Shown here one piece after another: positions 50,818-60,746 of a stretch of DNA of 64,000 bases (the first letter of the stretch is position 1; every line of letters starts with the position of its first letter). The stretch comes from JABWCQ01 sp964530625 (GTDB lineage Bacteria; Electryoneota; RPQS01). The stretch lies in NCBI GenBank assembly GCA_964530625.1, contig CAZHAK010000001.1:124001-188000 (forward strand). The letters are read 5' to 3'. The translations under genes and the position numbers were made by a program. The notes below the pieces were generated by a model. That model was not told the origin of the DNA, did not search any database, and saw nothing but the letters and a program-made list of their open reading frames with translations.

Positions 50818-52314
50818 GTGTCGCCGGGCTTGTATGAAGAGTCGGTGGTTGTCCATGAGTTGTCTTTGCATCTTGCCAGTCGTTGGCTGCTAAGCGGAGA
50901 CACATGCGACATATCTGCTACAATTCTTCAACCGAGTGTCGCAAACTCTGATTCTCTATCTTGTCTCGCTTTTACGGGATGTGCCGATGAGCACAGTACA
51001 GTTTCAGGACTAACGATGAGAGGTGGCAAAGGGACGGTATGGAGTGAGATTGAAGGCCGTGCTGGCGGAGCTGTTTTTGTTTTTGGAACTAACCTGCGAA
51101 TTGATCATTGTGTCATCACAGCATGCAGTTCGCTTGTAGGTGGGGGAATCGCATGTATCGGAACATCGCAGTGCCCCGCGGGGCTGGAAGCACGTCAATG
51201 TACGATTGACAGTTGCATGGCATCGAATTGGGGAGGCGGTTTGTATGGTATTCATTCTTCTTTGCAGGTGACGGAGTCTTCACTAAGAAGGAACGCATGC
51301 GGCTTTGAGGGTGCTGGTTGTTCGGCCATAGACTGCATGATTGAGTATTCACAATCAAAGTTTTTAAGAAATTCCGGTCAGCTCGGGGGGATCGTCGTGA
51401 ACGGCTGCACTGGCTCAATCGAGAGTTGCGAGTTTTCACACAACATCTCTTCGCTTGATGGAGGAGCTGCAGACTTGACTTGTTCAAACTCGAACGTGCA
51501 TGTGATTTCAAACATCTTTGCTTCGTCACAAGCTAGCGAGGGTCTCATCTCATTTTGCTGTTTTCCCGATGCAGAGGTTCGGTTCATCGGAAACATAGTT
51601 GAGCACACGGTAGGCAATGGCGAAGCGGCAATACTGATCGCAGGCATTGAGGGGGATTTCAGTTACAACATAATAAACGCACTTTCCGGATTTCGACACA
51701 CAATTTATGCCTTTCAGCAGACTTCGGTGCGGTTTCATCATAACTTCTTCTCAAACAACGTTAACGACGTTGCAATTCTCTCGCAAGGTCCGGACTTCGA
51801 AGGCTCGCTGGACTCCAACTGGATTGCGGGAAACAGCGGTCCGTGCTTTGACGACCCGGTAATGCCGGCGGAATCAATGGATGTAAGGCTAAATTGGTGG
51901 GGGCACCAAACAGGTCCGTATCATGTTATCCTCAATCCAAACGGGCAAGGAGACACACTTGGTTGGAGCATGGCAATGTTTGAACCATGGTTGCAATCTC
52001 CGCCTGACACCTCACTCTCCAGTAACAGTTCCGAAGTTCCTGCTCCAGTGCAAGCAACCTGGCGCATACTATCGTTGTTTCCCAATCCATTTAATAATGT
52101 GCTGAAAGTCGAACTTGCAGGATTCGCCGGAAGCGATTTTTCGATCGCGATGTTTGATCTTCTTGGCAGACAGATCATGGTTTTTCGACCGGGAAGGGTG
52201 ACGGGTGGGGCGATTCAGCTCACGTTGCCGCAGAAATTGAGTTCAGGAATCTACTTTTTTATGGCATACGACGGAACTTTTTCAGAAACTCGGAAAGTTG
52301 TTCTGCTCAAGTAG
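50818..52314 (+). CDS. T9SS beta-helix protein, mature part (gene frameshifted at its 5' end)
   Basis: A 498-codon frame encoding a right-handed parallel beta-helix of about 350 residues, pectate-lyase-like, with short repeats such as LRIDHCVITACSSLVGGGIA, LEARQCTIDSCMASNWGGGL and IESCEFSHNISSLDGGAADL. The type A sorting domain begins at LSLFPNPFNNVLKVEL and ends TRKVVLLK. The frame starts inside the conserved GDTLIVSPGLYEE segment and has no signal peptide; that is encoded at 50651 in another frame. As the sequence stands the protein could not be exported, so this is either a pseudogene, a sequencing error or a programmed shift. Carbohydrate binding is plausible for the fold. Confidence 0.8.
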   Translation: MSPGLYEESVVVHELSLHLASRWLLSGDTCDISATILQPSVANSDSLSCLAFTGCADEHSTVSGLTMRGGKGTVWSEIEGRAGGAVFVFGTNLRIDHCVITACSSLVGGGIACIGTSQCPAGLEARQCTIDSCMASNWGGGLYGIHSSLQVTESSLRRNACGFEGAGCSAIDCMIEYSQSKFLRNSGQLGGIVVNGCTGSIESCEFSHNISSLDGGAADLTCSNSNVHVISNIFASSQASEGLISFCCFPDAEVRFIGNIVEHTVGNGEAAILIAGIEGDFSYNIINALSGFRHTIYAFQQTSVRFHHNFFSNNVNDVAILSQGPDFEGSLDSNWIAGNSGPCFDDPVMPAESMDVRLNWWGHQTGPYHVILNPNGQGDTLGWSMAMFEPWLQSPPDTSLSSNSSEVPAPVQATWRILSLFPNPFNNVLKVELAGFAGSDFSIAMFDLLGRQIMVFRPGRVTGGAIQLTLPQKLSSGIYFFMAYDGTFSETRKVVLLK

Positions 52315-52352
52315 AGCAGAATGCACATAGTTTCTCGCCTCCTTGCAATACG

Positions 52353-52378
52353 AAGCCCGTCCCCAAGTGGACGGGCTT
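52353..52378. terminator. Bidirectional terminator
   Basis: AAGCCCGTCC and GGACGGGCTT pair over CCAAGT, between convergent genes ending at 52314 and 52398. Confidence 0.75.
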
Positions 52379-52397
52379 AGCACATTCACTACCCCTT

Positions 52398-52715
52398 CTA
52401 CTTATCCCGTAGCTTGCCAAGCGTACTGTCAATCAAACTTGCTAACTTATCACCCGCGCCGTCAATCGCCTGGTGCAAAGTCATTGCCGAGTCCGATACC
52501 GCGACAGGTTTCAGACCTACAAGCCGGGCTTCCATCATACAGCGCTTGTCATTGACACCTTCCTTTATGCTGTTTTCGTCACTCAAATGAACTTCCACGC
52601 GCGTAATATGCCTGCCGACGTGGCGCAGCGCATTCTCCACTTTGTTGCGGACATAGGCATACAACTCTTCAGTTCCTTCAATATTGCGGTCTGTGTTGAC
52701 ATTAACTTGCATCAT
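52398..52715 (-). CDS. HPF/RaiA-type ribosome hibernation factor
   Basis: A 105-residue protein of the short HPF/YfiA family. The pattern MQVNVNTDRNIEGTEELYAY, then NALRHVGRHITRVEVHLSDE and later DSAMTLHQAIDGAGDKLASL fits the single-domain beta-alpha-beta fold. These proteins bind the 30S decoding centre in stationary phase and inactivate ribosomes. A good ribosome site (ACGGAG) precedes the ATG. There is no C-terminal dimerisation domain, so it is the short type. Confidence 0.85.
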   Translation of the reverse strand: MMQVNVNTDRNIEGTEELYAYVRNKVENALRHVGRHITRVEVHLSDENSIKEGVNDKRCMMEARLVGLKPVAVSDSAMTLHQAIDGAGDKLASLIDSTLGKLRDK

Positions 52716-52799
52716 TCGCTCCGTAATTTTCTATCGATGAATTCACTAACTCTTAAACGCTATAGCCACCGGATTTCTCCCCAGCTTTTCCACCCGCTC

Positions 52800-53945
52800 T
52801 CACACCTTCTCATACATCTTCAGCAGCACCTCGTTCTCCAAAAACCACCCCTCCGGCGTCAGCCGAAAAACTTTCTCGTCCATCACCCGCAAATGCGCGG
52901 GCAGAAGAGCCGCCGCTTCCCAAAGTTTTCGCGCGAGTATGCCTCCCCAAGCCGCCTGGCAGTCGTCCCACAAAATCCCTTCCTTGCGCCGCAGCCTGAC
53001 CGAAATCCACTCTTCCCACTGCTCTCGTTCGCTGTTCTGCCACTCCCGATCCGCACAAATTTCCTTCGCCAGCACGCGTCGTTCATACTCATGCAAATCC
53101 GCCACGTTCGCAAACCGCCTCGCCACTCCGTCAAACGAATGCGCCGACGGCCCGATGCCTAAATATGGTTTCCCCTCCCAATAAACTTGATTATGCACAG
53201 AGCGAAAACCCGGCTTGGCAAAATTCGAAACTTCATAGTGCTCAAACCCCGCTCGCTCAAGCGTCTCGTGTGTCAGCAAGTAAAGCTCCGCTTCAAAATC
53301 CTGCGACAACGGCTCCAAAACTCCCTGTTCGAGCCACTTTCCATAGGGAGTCTGCTCGTGATATTCCAAATTGTAAAGCGACACATGATCCGGCTCACAA
53401 GCAAGCAGTTGCTCAAGATCCGAAAGCCATTCTTCGCGAGTCTCCCCCGGCAACCCAAAAATCAAATCCATGGACAGATTCGTAAACCCCGCCTCCCGCG
53501 CATGCTTGACTGTCTGAAGCGTCTCACCCGCCGAATGATCCCGATACAGCAAGCGCAGCTTCCGCTCGGAAAATGACTGGCACCCCAAGGAAAGTCGATT
53601 TATTCCCACATGCTTAAGCTCCCGCAGCCCCTCCAAATCCAAAGTTCCCGGGTTAGCTTCCAACGTCACTTCACAAGAAGTCACGTCGCCAATCTGCGAA
53701 ATACCGTTCAGCAATGCCTCAAGCTGTTCCGGCGAATGCAACGACGGAGTCCCACCCCCAAAGTAAACAGACGTTAACGCTCCGTTTGCCCAACTCGCCT
53801 CACGAGGCAAACATGCCGATAACTCTAACAGGATAACCTCACAAATCCTCGCCAGATCACCCTGCCTCGGAACTTTCTTAAAAAAGTCGCAATATGGGCA
53901 CAGTCTGCGGCAAAACGGCAAGTGTAAATATATTGCAACTGGCAC
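52800..53945 (-). CDS. hemW: Radical SAM heme chaperone HemW
   Basis: A 381-residue radical SAM protein. The cluster motif is CRRLCPYC at residues 12-19 within IYLHLPFCRRLCPYCDFF, followed by VYFGGGTPSLHSPEQLEALL near 60, INRLSLGCQSFSERKLRLLY near 113 and DLIFGLPGETREEWLSDLEQ near 158. The triple-Cys with following Asp-Phe, the phrase YLGIGPSAHSF and the length fit HemW, which binds heme and delivers it to cytochromes, not the true coproporphyrinogen oxidase HemN. The start is GTG. It is the only heme-related gene in the window. Confidence 0.9.
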   Translation of the reverse strand: MPVAIYLHLPFCRRLCPYCDFFKKVPRQGDLARICEVILLELSACLPREASWANGALTSVYFGGGTPSLHSPEQLEALLNGISQIGDVTSCEVTLEANPGTLDLEGLRELKHVGINRLSLGCQSFSERKLRLLYRDHSAGETLQTVKHAREAGFTNLSMDLIFGLPGETREEWLSDLEQLLACEPDHVSLYNLEYHEQTPYGKWLEQGVLEPLSQDFEAELYLLTHETLERAGFEHYEVSNFAKPGFRSVHNQVYWEGKPYLGIGPSAHSFDGVARRFANVADLHEYERRVLAKEICADREWQNSEREQWEEWISVRLRRKEGILWDDCQAAWGGILARKLWEAAALLPAHLRVMDEKVFRLTPEGWFLENEVLLKMYEKV

Positions 53946-54029
53946 TACTATTGCCCTTTATGGCATTTGTGATGTTAGGGTCTCGCACGTGATGGCGTAA
54001 CCATTTGTTTTTACTAAGACCAAATTGTC

Positions 54030-54035
54030 TATACT
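54030..54035 (+). promoter_or_regulatory. Possible -10 box for the histidine kinase gene
   Basis: TATACT about 60 bases before the ATG at 54094. A -35 (TTGTTT) lies 19 bases upstream, which is not ideal. Confidence 0.3.
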
Positions 54036-54093
54036 TTTGGCTGGGGCAAATCCTCCAGCCAATTGGGCAAAGTCTGCCATTTTGAGCCAGCGA

Positions 54094-55740
<1,647 letters not shown>

Positions 55741-55770
55741 TCGCAAATTGGCGCACCTGACAAAAATGCA

Positions 55771-55800
55771 GCGGCTGGCCCAGTGCCCGCCGCTTTTTTT
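55771..55800 (+). terminator. Terminator after the histidine kinase gene
   Basis: GCGGC and GCCGC bracket a loop and are followed by seven T. Confidence 0.7.
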
Positions 55801-55832
55801 GTCTCACAAACTTCCTCCGTTTCACCAAAAAA

Positions 55833-55973
55833 CTAGACAGAGAGATACTTGCTGGAGAGATACTTGCTGGAGAGATACTAGGTCGTGCTTCCAAGCACGA
55901 CTCTAGACAGAGAGATACTTGCTGGAGAGATACTTGGTGGAGAGATACTAGGTCGTGCTTCCAAGCACGACTC
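55833..55973. repeat. Two-copy 70-bp tandem repeat with internal 15-bp units and palindrome
   Basis: Exact 70-bp period. Each copy has TAGACA, three 15-bp units of GAGAGATACTTGCTG (third unit diverged) and the perfect palindrome GTCGTGCTTCCAAGCACGAC. The copies differ at very few positions (for example TTGCTG and TTGGTG). Confidence 0.9.
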
Positions 55974-55975
55974 CG

Positions 55976-56016
55976 AATTTCCCCCCGTTCCTACAGGGGG
56001 ACAAAAGGGGGGTCAA
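55976..56016 (+). repeat. C-rich palindromic repeat
   Basis: CCCCCC, loop GTTCCTACA, GGGGG, then tail ACAAAAGGGGGGTCAA. Confidence 0.7.
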
Positions 56017-56049
56017 ACTCCCAAGCAAACTCACTGACTGCCTATCACT

Positions 56050-56078
56050 TGTCATCCTGAACGCAGTGAAGGATCTCG
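56050..56078 (+). repeat. GTCATCCTGA palindromic repeat
   Basis: TGTCATCCTGAACG, then CAGTGAAGGATCTCG. The same 20-base core recurs at 56127 and 63328. Confidence 0.8.
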
Positions 56079-56126
56079 TAACAAACGCCACCACCCCAAA
56101 CGTTCACCACAACGCAACGCCCGCTC

Positions 56127-56153
56127 GTCATCCTGAACGCAGTGAAGGACCCC
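56127..56153 (+). repeat. GTCATCCTGA palindromic repeat
   Basis: GTCATCCTGAACGCAGTGAA then GGACCC, 77 bases after the previous copy in the same orientation. Confidence 0.8.
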
Positions 56154-56160
56154 TCTGAAC

Positions 56161-56203
56161 TCCCTTCCTCCGTTCACGGGGGAAGGGCCGGGGATGGGGG
56201 CCT
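56161..56203 (+). repeat. G-rich repeat, diverged C-rich family member
   Basis: CCTCCGTTCACGGGGGAAGG followed by a G-rich tail, ending 2 bases before the minus-strand T9SS gene stop. Confidence 0.5.
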
Positions 56204-56204
56204 C

Positions 56205-57520
56205 TCACTTCAATAAAACCACTTTCCGCACAACCGCCCTCTCCCCCACAGCAGCCCTCAAAAAATAAACCCCACTCGCCATCCCAGCAGGCGCAACATA
56301 AGAAATCATAGAGGAAGAAAGCCGCCCCCGATAAATCACATCCACCTCTCTCCCCAACAAATCATACAACGTCACCGAGACATCCGAATGCAACGGCGTT
56401 TCCAGCGAAATCCGAATCGTGCTGTTAAAGGGGTTGGGAAAGATACTTGCTTGCAAAGTTGCCTCGTTCACTGGAGGAACGGATGCACTGCCTGACATAT
56501 CATCACTAAACAATCGATTAATGAAAACCTCACGATCTCTATCCAAACTACTATGCCACCCATGCCCCCCAACATATAAGACGCATGAATCATCTATTGA
56601 TAGAGCAAGGCCATAAGTGCGAAGTGAGTCCTCAACCACAATGGAGTCAACGGTATTACCATTGAGATCTAAAATGCCGATTGCTGTGTTTAATGTTGCC
56701 TCGAACCGAGTCTGCTTTCCACCGCAAAACACCAAGTAGCTATTGTATTGGTCAAACTCAATATCATTTACTTTGTCCTCATATTCGGTACCGAATTCTT
56801 CAAGCCACGTCTCAAATCCGTTGGTGTCTAACGCAACTATCTGAATCTGTCCACGCACATCCGGTCGAAAATAAGTTGCGGCAACAGCTATCAAAGTATC
56901 TCCGACAACAGTGACACTCCTGCCAGTTACGTTTGGTTCGCTTCCAACATAGCGCGTCCAAGCTGAATCACCAGATTCCGTTACCTTCGCAACCAGAAGT
57001 CGTTGGACAAAATCGGTAGGATCAACTCCTGTTCCCGTAGCAACGATCTCGCCTGTAGAAAGTACTTCAAGTGCTTCAAAGTGTTCGCTCGAAACTCCGC
57101 CAAAGGCTCTTGACCACAAAAGTGTTCCTGCCGTATCTACCTTAAATACAACGGCGTCTTGTTGAGAAAATGCATAGGGTGTTCCACCCGCAACCGCGAT
57201 AGTAGAATCGGGGGTTACTCGGAGATCAAAGGCAAACCATGCATTTAGTTCGTTGTAAAATCTCAGCCACAAGAGTTGTCCGTCAAGGCTGGAAGCGCCA
57301 ACCACGGATTTGAGCCCGAATTCTTGTCTATACCCTGAACCTGCAAAGACAATTGTGTTTGCGTCCAATTGGTCCAAAGCAAAGACTTCTGTTACTCCTG
57401 AGTCTCTCAACAAGATTGTCCAAAGAATCGAATCATTGTCGAGATGCGAAACAAAGCCGCTTCGCCCTGAGCCTTCAAGGGTATACTCGCCGCAAACAAC
57501 ATATGAATTCAGGTCGAGTT
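56205..57520 (-). CDS. T9SS cargo protein, mature part (gene frameshifted at its 5' end)
   Basis: The frame is open from a TTG at 57725, but only the part after about 57590 looks like mature protein, and the stretch 57521-57725 overlaps the frame that encodes the true signal peptide. From about 57580 it reads VPEWTRQYVREGDDQ, then repeated propeller-like blades with Asp-box-like phrases (DLNSYVVCGEYTLEG, DANTIVFAGSGYRQEF, DSTIAVAGGTPYAF, STGEIVATGTGVD), typical of secreted accumulation-of-evidence-type beta-propellers. The sorting domain starts at LQASIFPNPFNSTIRISL and ends VRKVVLLK. As in the 50818 gene, export would require a frameshift. Confidence 0.75.
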
Positions 57521-57688
57521 TCAGAAAATCATGAACTTGGTCGTCGCCCTCTCGGACGTACTGCCTTGTCCATTCAGGCACGAAGTCACAGCCATTGACA
57601 CTGTTATGCACGAAAAGGACGCCCCCAGCAACAAAACCGCGAACCCCACCCGCTTCAGAAAATTGAATACAGAGAGAATTCGCGTCAT
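57521..57688 (-). pseudogene. 5' part of the split T9SS gene (signal peptide in another frame)
   Basis: The ATG at 57688 has AAGGGA 7 bases upstream and opens a 55-codon frame with a clear signal peptide (RILSVFNFLKRVGFAVLLLG, then ASFSC). It ends at a TGA at 57523-57521. The mature part, in the other frame, continues from about 57590. The shift must lie between about 57560 and 57620. Confidence 0.65.
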
Positions 57689-57740
57689 AAAAAAGTCCCT
57701 TTCGTTTCCCCCAATCTACATCCAAAAATCAGAATCCGCA

Positions 57741-57786
57741 ATTCCGGTCTCCCCTCGCTTTAGCGGGGGGACGGAGGGGGGGTCAG
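57741..57786 (+). repeat. C-rich palindromic repeat
   Basis: TTCCGGTCTCCCCTCGCTTT, GCGGGGGGAC and a G-rich tail ending GGGGTCAGT, upstream of the split T9SS gene. Confidence 0.7.
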
Positions 57787-57810
57787 TTTGCTGGGTTCAT
57801 ATCTCTTAAC

Positions 57811-57843
57811 TTTCTGACTTCTGACTTCCGACTTCTGACTTTC
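57811..57843 (+). repeat. Heptad repeat (CTGACTT)
   Basis: CTGACTT, CTGACTT, CCGACTT and CTGACTT in tandem. No S23 gene is adjacent. Confidence 0.75.
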
Positions 57844-57855
57844 CCCTCCCCCCAC

Positions 57856-57884
57856 TTGACTTTCTGCCCAAATGTTCATATATT
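57856..57884 (+). promoter_or_regulatory. Sigma70-type promoter for the 57942 gene
   Basis: TTGACT (57856-57861), exactly 17 bases, TATATT (57879-57884), about 60 bases before the ATG at 57942. Confidence 0.65.
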
Positions 57885-57941
57885 GTAGATCTGTCCGAAT
57901 TCCCCGTTCGATTCCCCTCCAAACCTAACTCTATAAAAAAC

Positions 57942-58370
57942 ATGACTCCTCCCTCCATTCCGGCCAACCCCGGCCCGCACCAGAACGCCCTCAAACACGG
58001 CTTCGATGCCACCGACCACCTCTTTCTCTCCCACCTGACCCCCTATGAGCGCGGCATATTTGACGATATGCGCGAAGCCCTGTACGCCGATTACCTTCCA
58101 GACTCTTTGGTCGAATGCCTGATCGTGGATAGAATTGCCATCCACTACTGCCGTCTCTTCCGCTTCTACCGCCTTGAGTATCACACCATTCAGGTCAACA
58201 TGGCCACCGATGGCAGCGGCCACTCAATCCTTCCTCACCTCGACCGCCTCTCCCGCTACGACACCCGCCTGTCCACCCACTTGAATAAACTCCAACACGC
58301 ACTTCGGGCCGCTCAGCGCTCCCGCGAGCTCTCGCAACAAATTTCACAAGACAAAAAGTCAACTTCCTGA
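57942..58370 (+). CDS. Small hypothetical protein with N-terminal NALKHG motif
   Basis: A 142-residue, mainly helical cytoplasmic protein. It opens with NPGPHQNALKHGFDA, a motif that recurs at the N-terminus of short orphan proteins in planctomycete and candidate-phylum genomes, some of them compared to small terminase subunits. Further landmarks are LTPYERGIFDDMREALYADY, VECLIVDRIAIHYCRLFRFY and LSRYDTRLSTHLNKLQHALR. The function is not known. It has its own promoter and lies in a repeat-rich region, so a link to mobile elements is possible but unproven. Confidence 0.6.
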   Translation: MTPPSIPANPGPHQNALKHGFDATDHLFLSHLTPYERGIFDDMREALYADYLPDSLVECLIVDRIAIHYCRLFRFYRLEYHTIQVNMATDGSGHSILPHLDRLSRYDTRLSTHLNKLQHALRAAQRSRELSQQISQDKKSTS

Positions 58371-58540
58371 AACTCAACTCCTTCCGTTCCGCCAATTATT
58401 AGCGCCGCCTTGATTTCCTAAAACTTAACCAGCCATAAAAGCCGCGCGTCAGCTCAACCAGGCCAGCAGCACGCTGGTTGACTCTGGGGGGAAAGAGCCG
58501 TAAATTCTGTATTGACCAGTCATCCCTTTACCGGAAATAT

Positions 58541-59563
58541 ATGAAATTAGGCCTACTTACCAGCGGCGGAGACTGCCCCGGGCTGAATGCCGCCATCCGT
58601 GCCGTCGTGCGTACAGCCAATAATCGCTTCGGCTACGAAACCGTCGGCATCCGGAACGGCTGGAAAGGTCTACACGACGGGGAAATCATCCCCTTGCCTC
58701 CCAAGTCAGTCGCCGGAATTCTGGCTCGCGGCGGTACCATCCTCGGAACCTCGCGTTTCAACCCTGTTCACGATCAGGACACGCTGGCGCATTGCTTGGA
58801 AAATATCGCCTTGCATCGCATTGACGGGATTATCGTCATCGGCGGTGATGGCAGCTTGTCCGCCGGATACGAACTCTCCAAGCACGGCGCGAAAATAATC
58901 GGTATTCCCAAGACCATTGACAATGACATTCAGGGAACCGATGCAACTTTTGGCTTCTATACCGCAGTTCAAACGGTAACCAACGCCATTGATAGCTTGC
59001 ACGCCACGGCGGAATCGCATCACCGCATCATGATCATCGAGACCATGGGCCGCAATTCCGGCTGGATTGCCGTCACGGCGGGTATTGCGGGCGGCGCGGA
59101 TCTGATCCTGATTCCCGAGCGTCCGTTCACTTGGGACAAAATATGCAGACAACTCGTGACACGTCACGAAGTGAAACGCTTTTCGATTGTCGTCGTCGCC
59201 GAGGGCGCAAAAGCCGAAGGCGAAGACATCGTCACCATGGGTGAATTGGACAGCTTCGGTCGTCCGCGCTACGGCGGGGTCAGCTATGTGGTGGCGCGCG
59301 AAATCGAGCAACGCACCGGTATCGCCACCCGCGTGACCGTGCTCGGTCACGTCCAGCGCAGCGGCACGCCCGTCGCCGAAGACAGATTGCTTGCGACGCG
59401 CATGGGTGTCTGCGCGGTAGAAGCCGCCTCCCGCGGACAGTACGGCCACTTCATAGCTCTAAGAGAAGGCCACCTGACCACCGTTCCGCTCGGCGAAATG
59501 AAAGGCAAAACAAGATACGTAGACGACCGCACCTACGAAATCGCCGAAATCTTCTTCGGGTAG
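58541..59563 (+). CDS. pfkA: 6-phosphofructokinase
   Basis: A 340-residue phosphofructokinase that phosphorylates fructose 6-phosphate in glycolysis. The N-terminus MKLGLLTSGGDCPGLNAAIR is diagnostic; other motifs are GGTILGTSRFNP near 71, VIGGDGSLSAGYEL near 103, IPKTIDNDIQGTDATFGF near 125 and MGRNSGWIA near 171. GGDGS has the Gly expected for ATP use, while PKTIDND has the Lys that favours pyrophosphate in some relatives, so donor choice is not certain. The frame opens 21 codons earlier; the ATG at 58541 begins the conserved sequence. gap follows 98 bases downstream. Confidence 0.92.
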   Translation: MKLGLLTSGGDCPGLNAAIRAVVRTANNRFGYETVGIRNGWKGLHDGEIIPLPPKSVAGILARGGTILGTSRFNPVHDQDTLAHCLENIALHRIDGIIVIGGDGSLSAGYELSKHGAKIIGIPKTIDNDIQGTDATFGFYTAVQTVTNAIDSLHATAESHHRIMIIETMGRNSGWIAVTAGIAGGADLILIPERPFTWDKICRQLVTRHEVKRFSIVVVAEGAKAEGEDIVTMGELDSFGRPRYGGVSYVVAREIEQRTGIATRVTVLGHVQRSGTPVAEDRLLATRMGVCAVEAASRGQYGHFIALREGHLTTVPLGEMKGKTRYVDDRTYEIAEIFFG

Positions 59564-59661
59564 TTTCACTATTTCGCGGCAGAATTCTCCCATGGCATTT
59601 TCGCGGCGGCATCCGCTGCGGATGCCCCACCTCCTAATCCATACATCGGAATTTTCCTATC

Positions 59662-60666
59662 ATGCCTATTCGCATTGCAATTAACGGGTTTGGCCGTATC
59701 GGCCGCTTGGTGTTTCGCGGAATCTACAACGATCCGCGCTTTGAAGTCGTCGCTATTAATGACCTAACTGATTCAAAGACGCTCGCGCATCTTCTGAGAT
59801 ACGACTCCACGCAAGGTAAGTTCAACGAGAGCGTGACGGTCACCGCGACCGGTTTGCAAGTCGGCAAGAATCACATTGAAGTGACAGCCGAGAAAGACCC
59901 CAAGAAACTCAATTGGGCCGACAACAAAACGGACATCGTCGTCGAATCCACCGGAGCGAAGTCGTTCCGTGATCGCGCGGGTGTGCAGCAGCATATTGAC
60001 GCCGGCGCCAAAAAAGTGCTCCTGACCGTCCCCTCGAAAGACGAAATTGACGCCACGATTGTTTTTGGCATCAATGACAAAGACCTGAAGCCTGAGCACA
60101 AACTCGTCTCAAACGCGAGCTGTACGACCAATTGCGTCGCGCCGATGGCCAAAGTGCTGCTGGATAACTTCGGTATCGAGCACGCCTTCATGACCACGAT
60201 TCACAGCTACACGAACGATCAGAACATTCTCGACGCGCCGCACAGCGATTTGCGCCGCGCGCGTTCCGCTGCCGTGAGCATCATCCCCACGACCACCGGG
60301 GCGGCCAGAACCGTCGGCAAAATCATCAAGGAACTCAAGGGCAAAATTGACGGCACAGCCCTGCGCGTCCCGACTCCGACCGGTTCGATAACGGATTTAG
60401 TCGTCAACACCACCAAGCCCGTCACCGTTGAAGCCGTTAACGCCGCCTTCAAAAAAGCCGCCGAAGGCACGCTGAAAGGCGTGTTGGAATACACCGAAGA
60501 CGAGCTGGTATCCGCAGATATTATTGGCAACCCGCATTCCTGCATCTTCGATTCAAAGTCCACCATGGTCATCGGCGACAAGATGGTCAAAATCTTCGGC
60601 TGGTACGACAACGAGTGGGGCTACTCGATGCGCTGCGTGGACTTGTTGGCATTGATGGGCAAGTAG
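59662..60666 (+). CDS. gap: Glyceraldehyde-3-phosphate dehydrogenase, type I
   Basis: A 334-residue enzyme, full length. It oxidises glyceraldehyde 3-phosphate with NAD and phosphate in glycolysis. The Rossmann start is RIAINGFGRIGRLVFRGIYN, the catalytic Cys is in SNASCTTNCVAPMAKVLL near residue 153, followed by the His in TTIHSYTNDQNILDAPH near 180, and the C-terminus has WYDNEWGYSMRCVDL. Asp in the position after the second strand (AINDLTD) suggests NAD preference. It lies between pfk and pgk. Confidence 0.95.
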   Translation: MPIRIAINGFGRIGRLVFRGIYNDPRFEVVAINDLTDSKTLAHLLRYDSTQGKFNESVTVTATGLQVGKNHIEVTAEKDPKKLNWADNKTDIVVESTGAKSFRDRAGVQQHIDAGAKKVLLTVPSKDEIDATIVFGINDKDLKPEHKLVSNASCTTNCVAPMAKVLLDNFGIEHAFMTTIHSYTNDQNILDAPHSDLRRARSAAVSIIPTTTGAARTVGKIIKELKGKIDGTALRVPTPTGSITDLVVNTTKPVTVEAVNAAFKKAAEGTLKGVLEYTEDELVSADIIGNPHSCIFDSKSTMVIGDKMVKIFGWYDNEWGYSMRCVDLLALMGK

Positions 60667-60746
60667 GCAGTATGGTACGCGCTGGCCCAAGCGCTTTACG
60701 TTATTGCGTTCGAGTGTGAGTGAATTAAAAGAGAAGGGCGGACGGG

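Noticed and set aside
55833..55973. Possible CRISPR-like array
   Set aside because: Only two long copies with nested internal repeats, no unique spacers and no cas genes.
57895..57925. T-loop-like GTTCGATTCC as a tRNA
   Set aside because: No acceptor, D or anticodon arms can be folded around it.
58440..58500. Inverted repeat before the phosphofructokinase gene as terminator or riboswitch
   Set aside because: The stem is short and interrupted, there is no T tract, and no known riboswitch motif fits.
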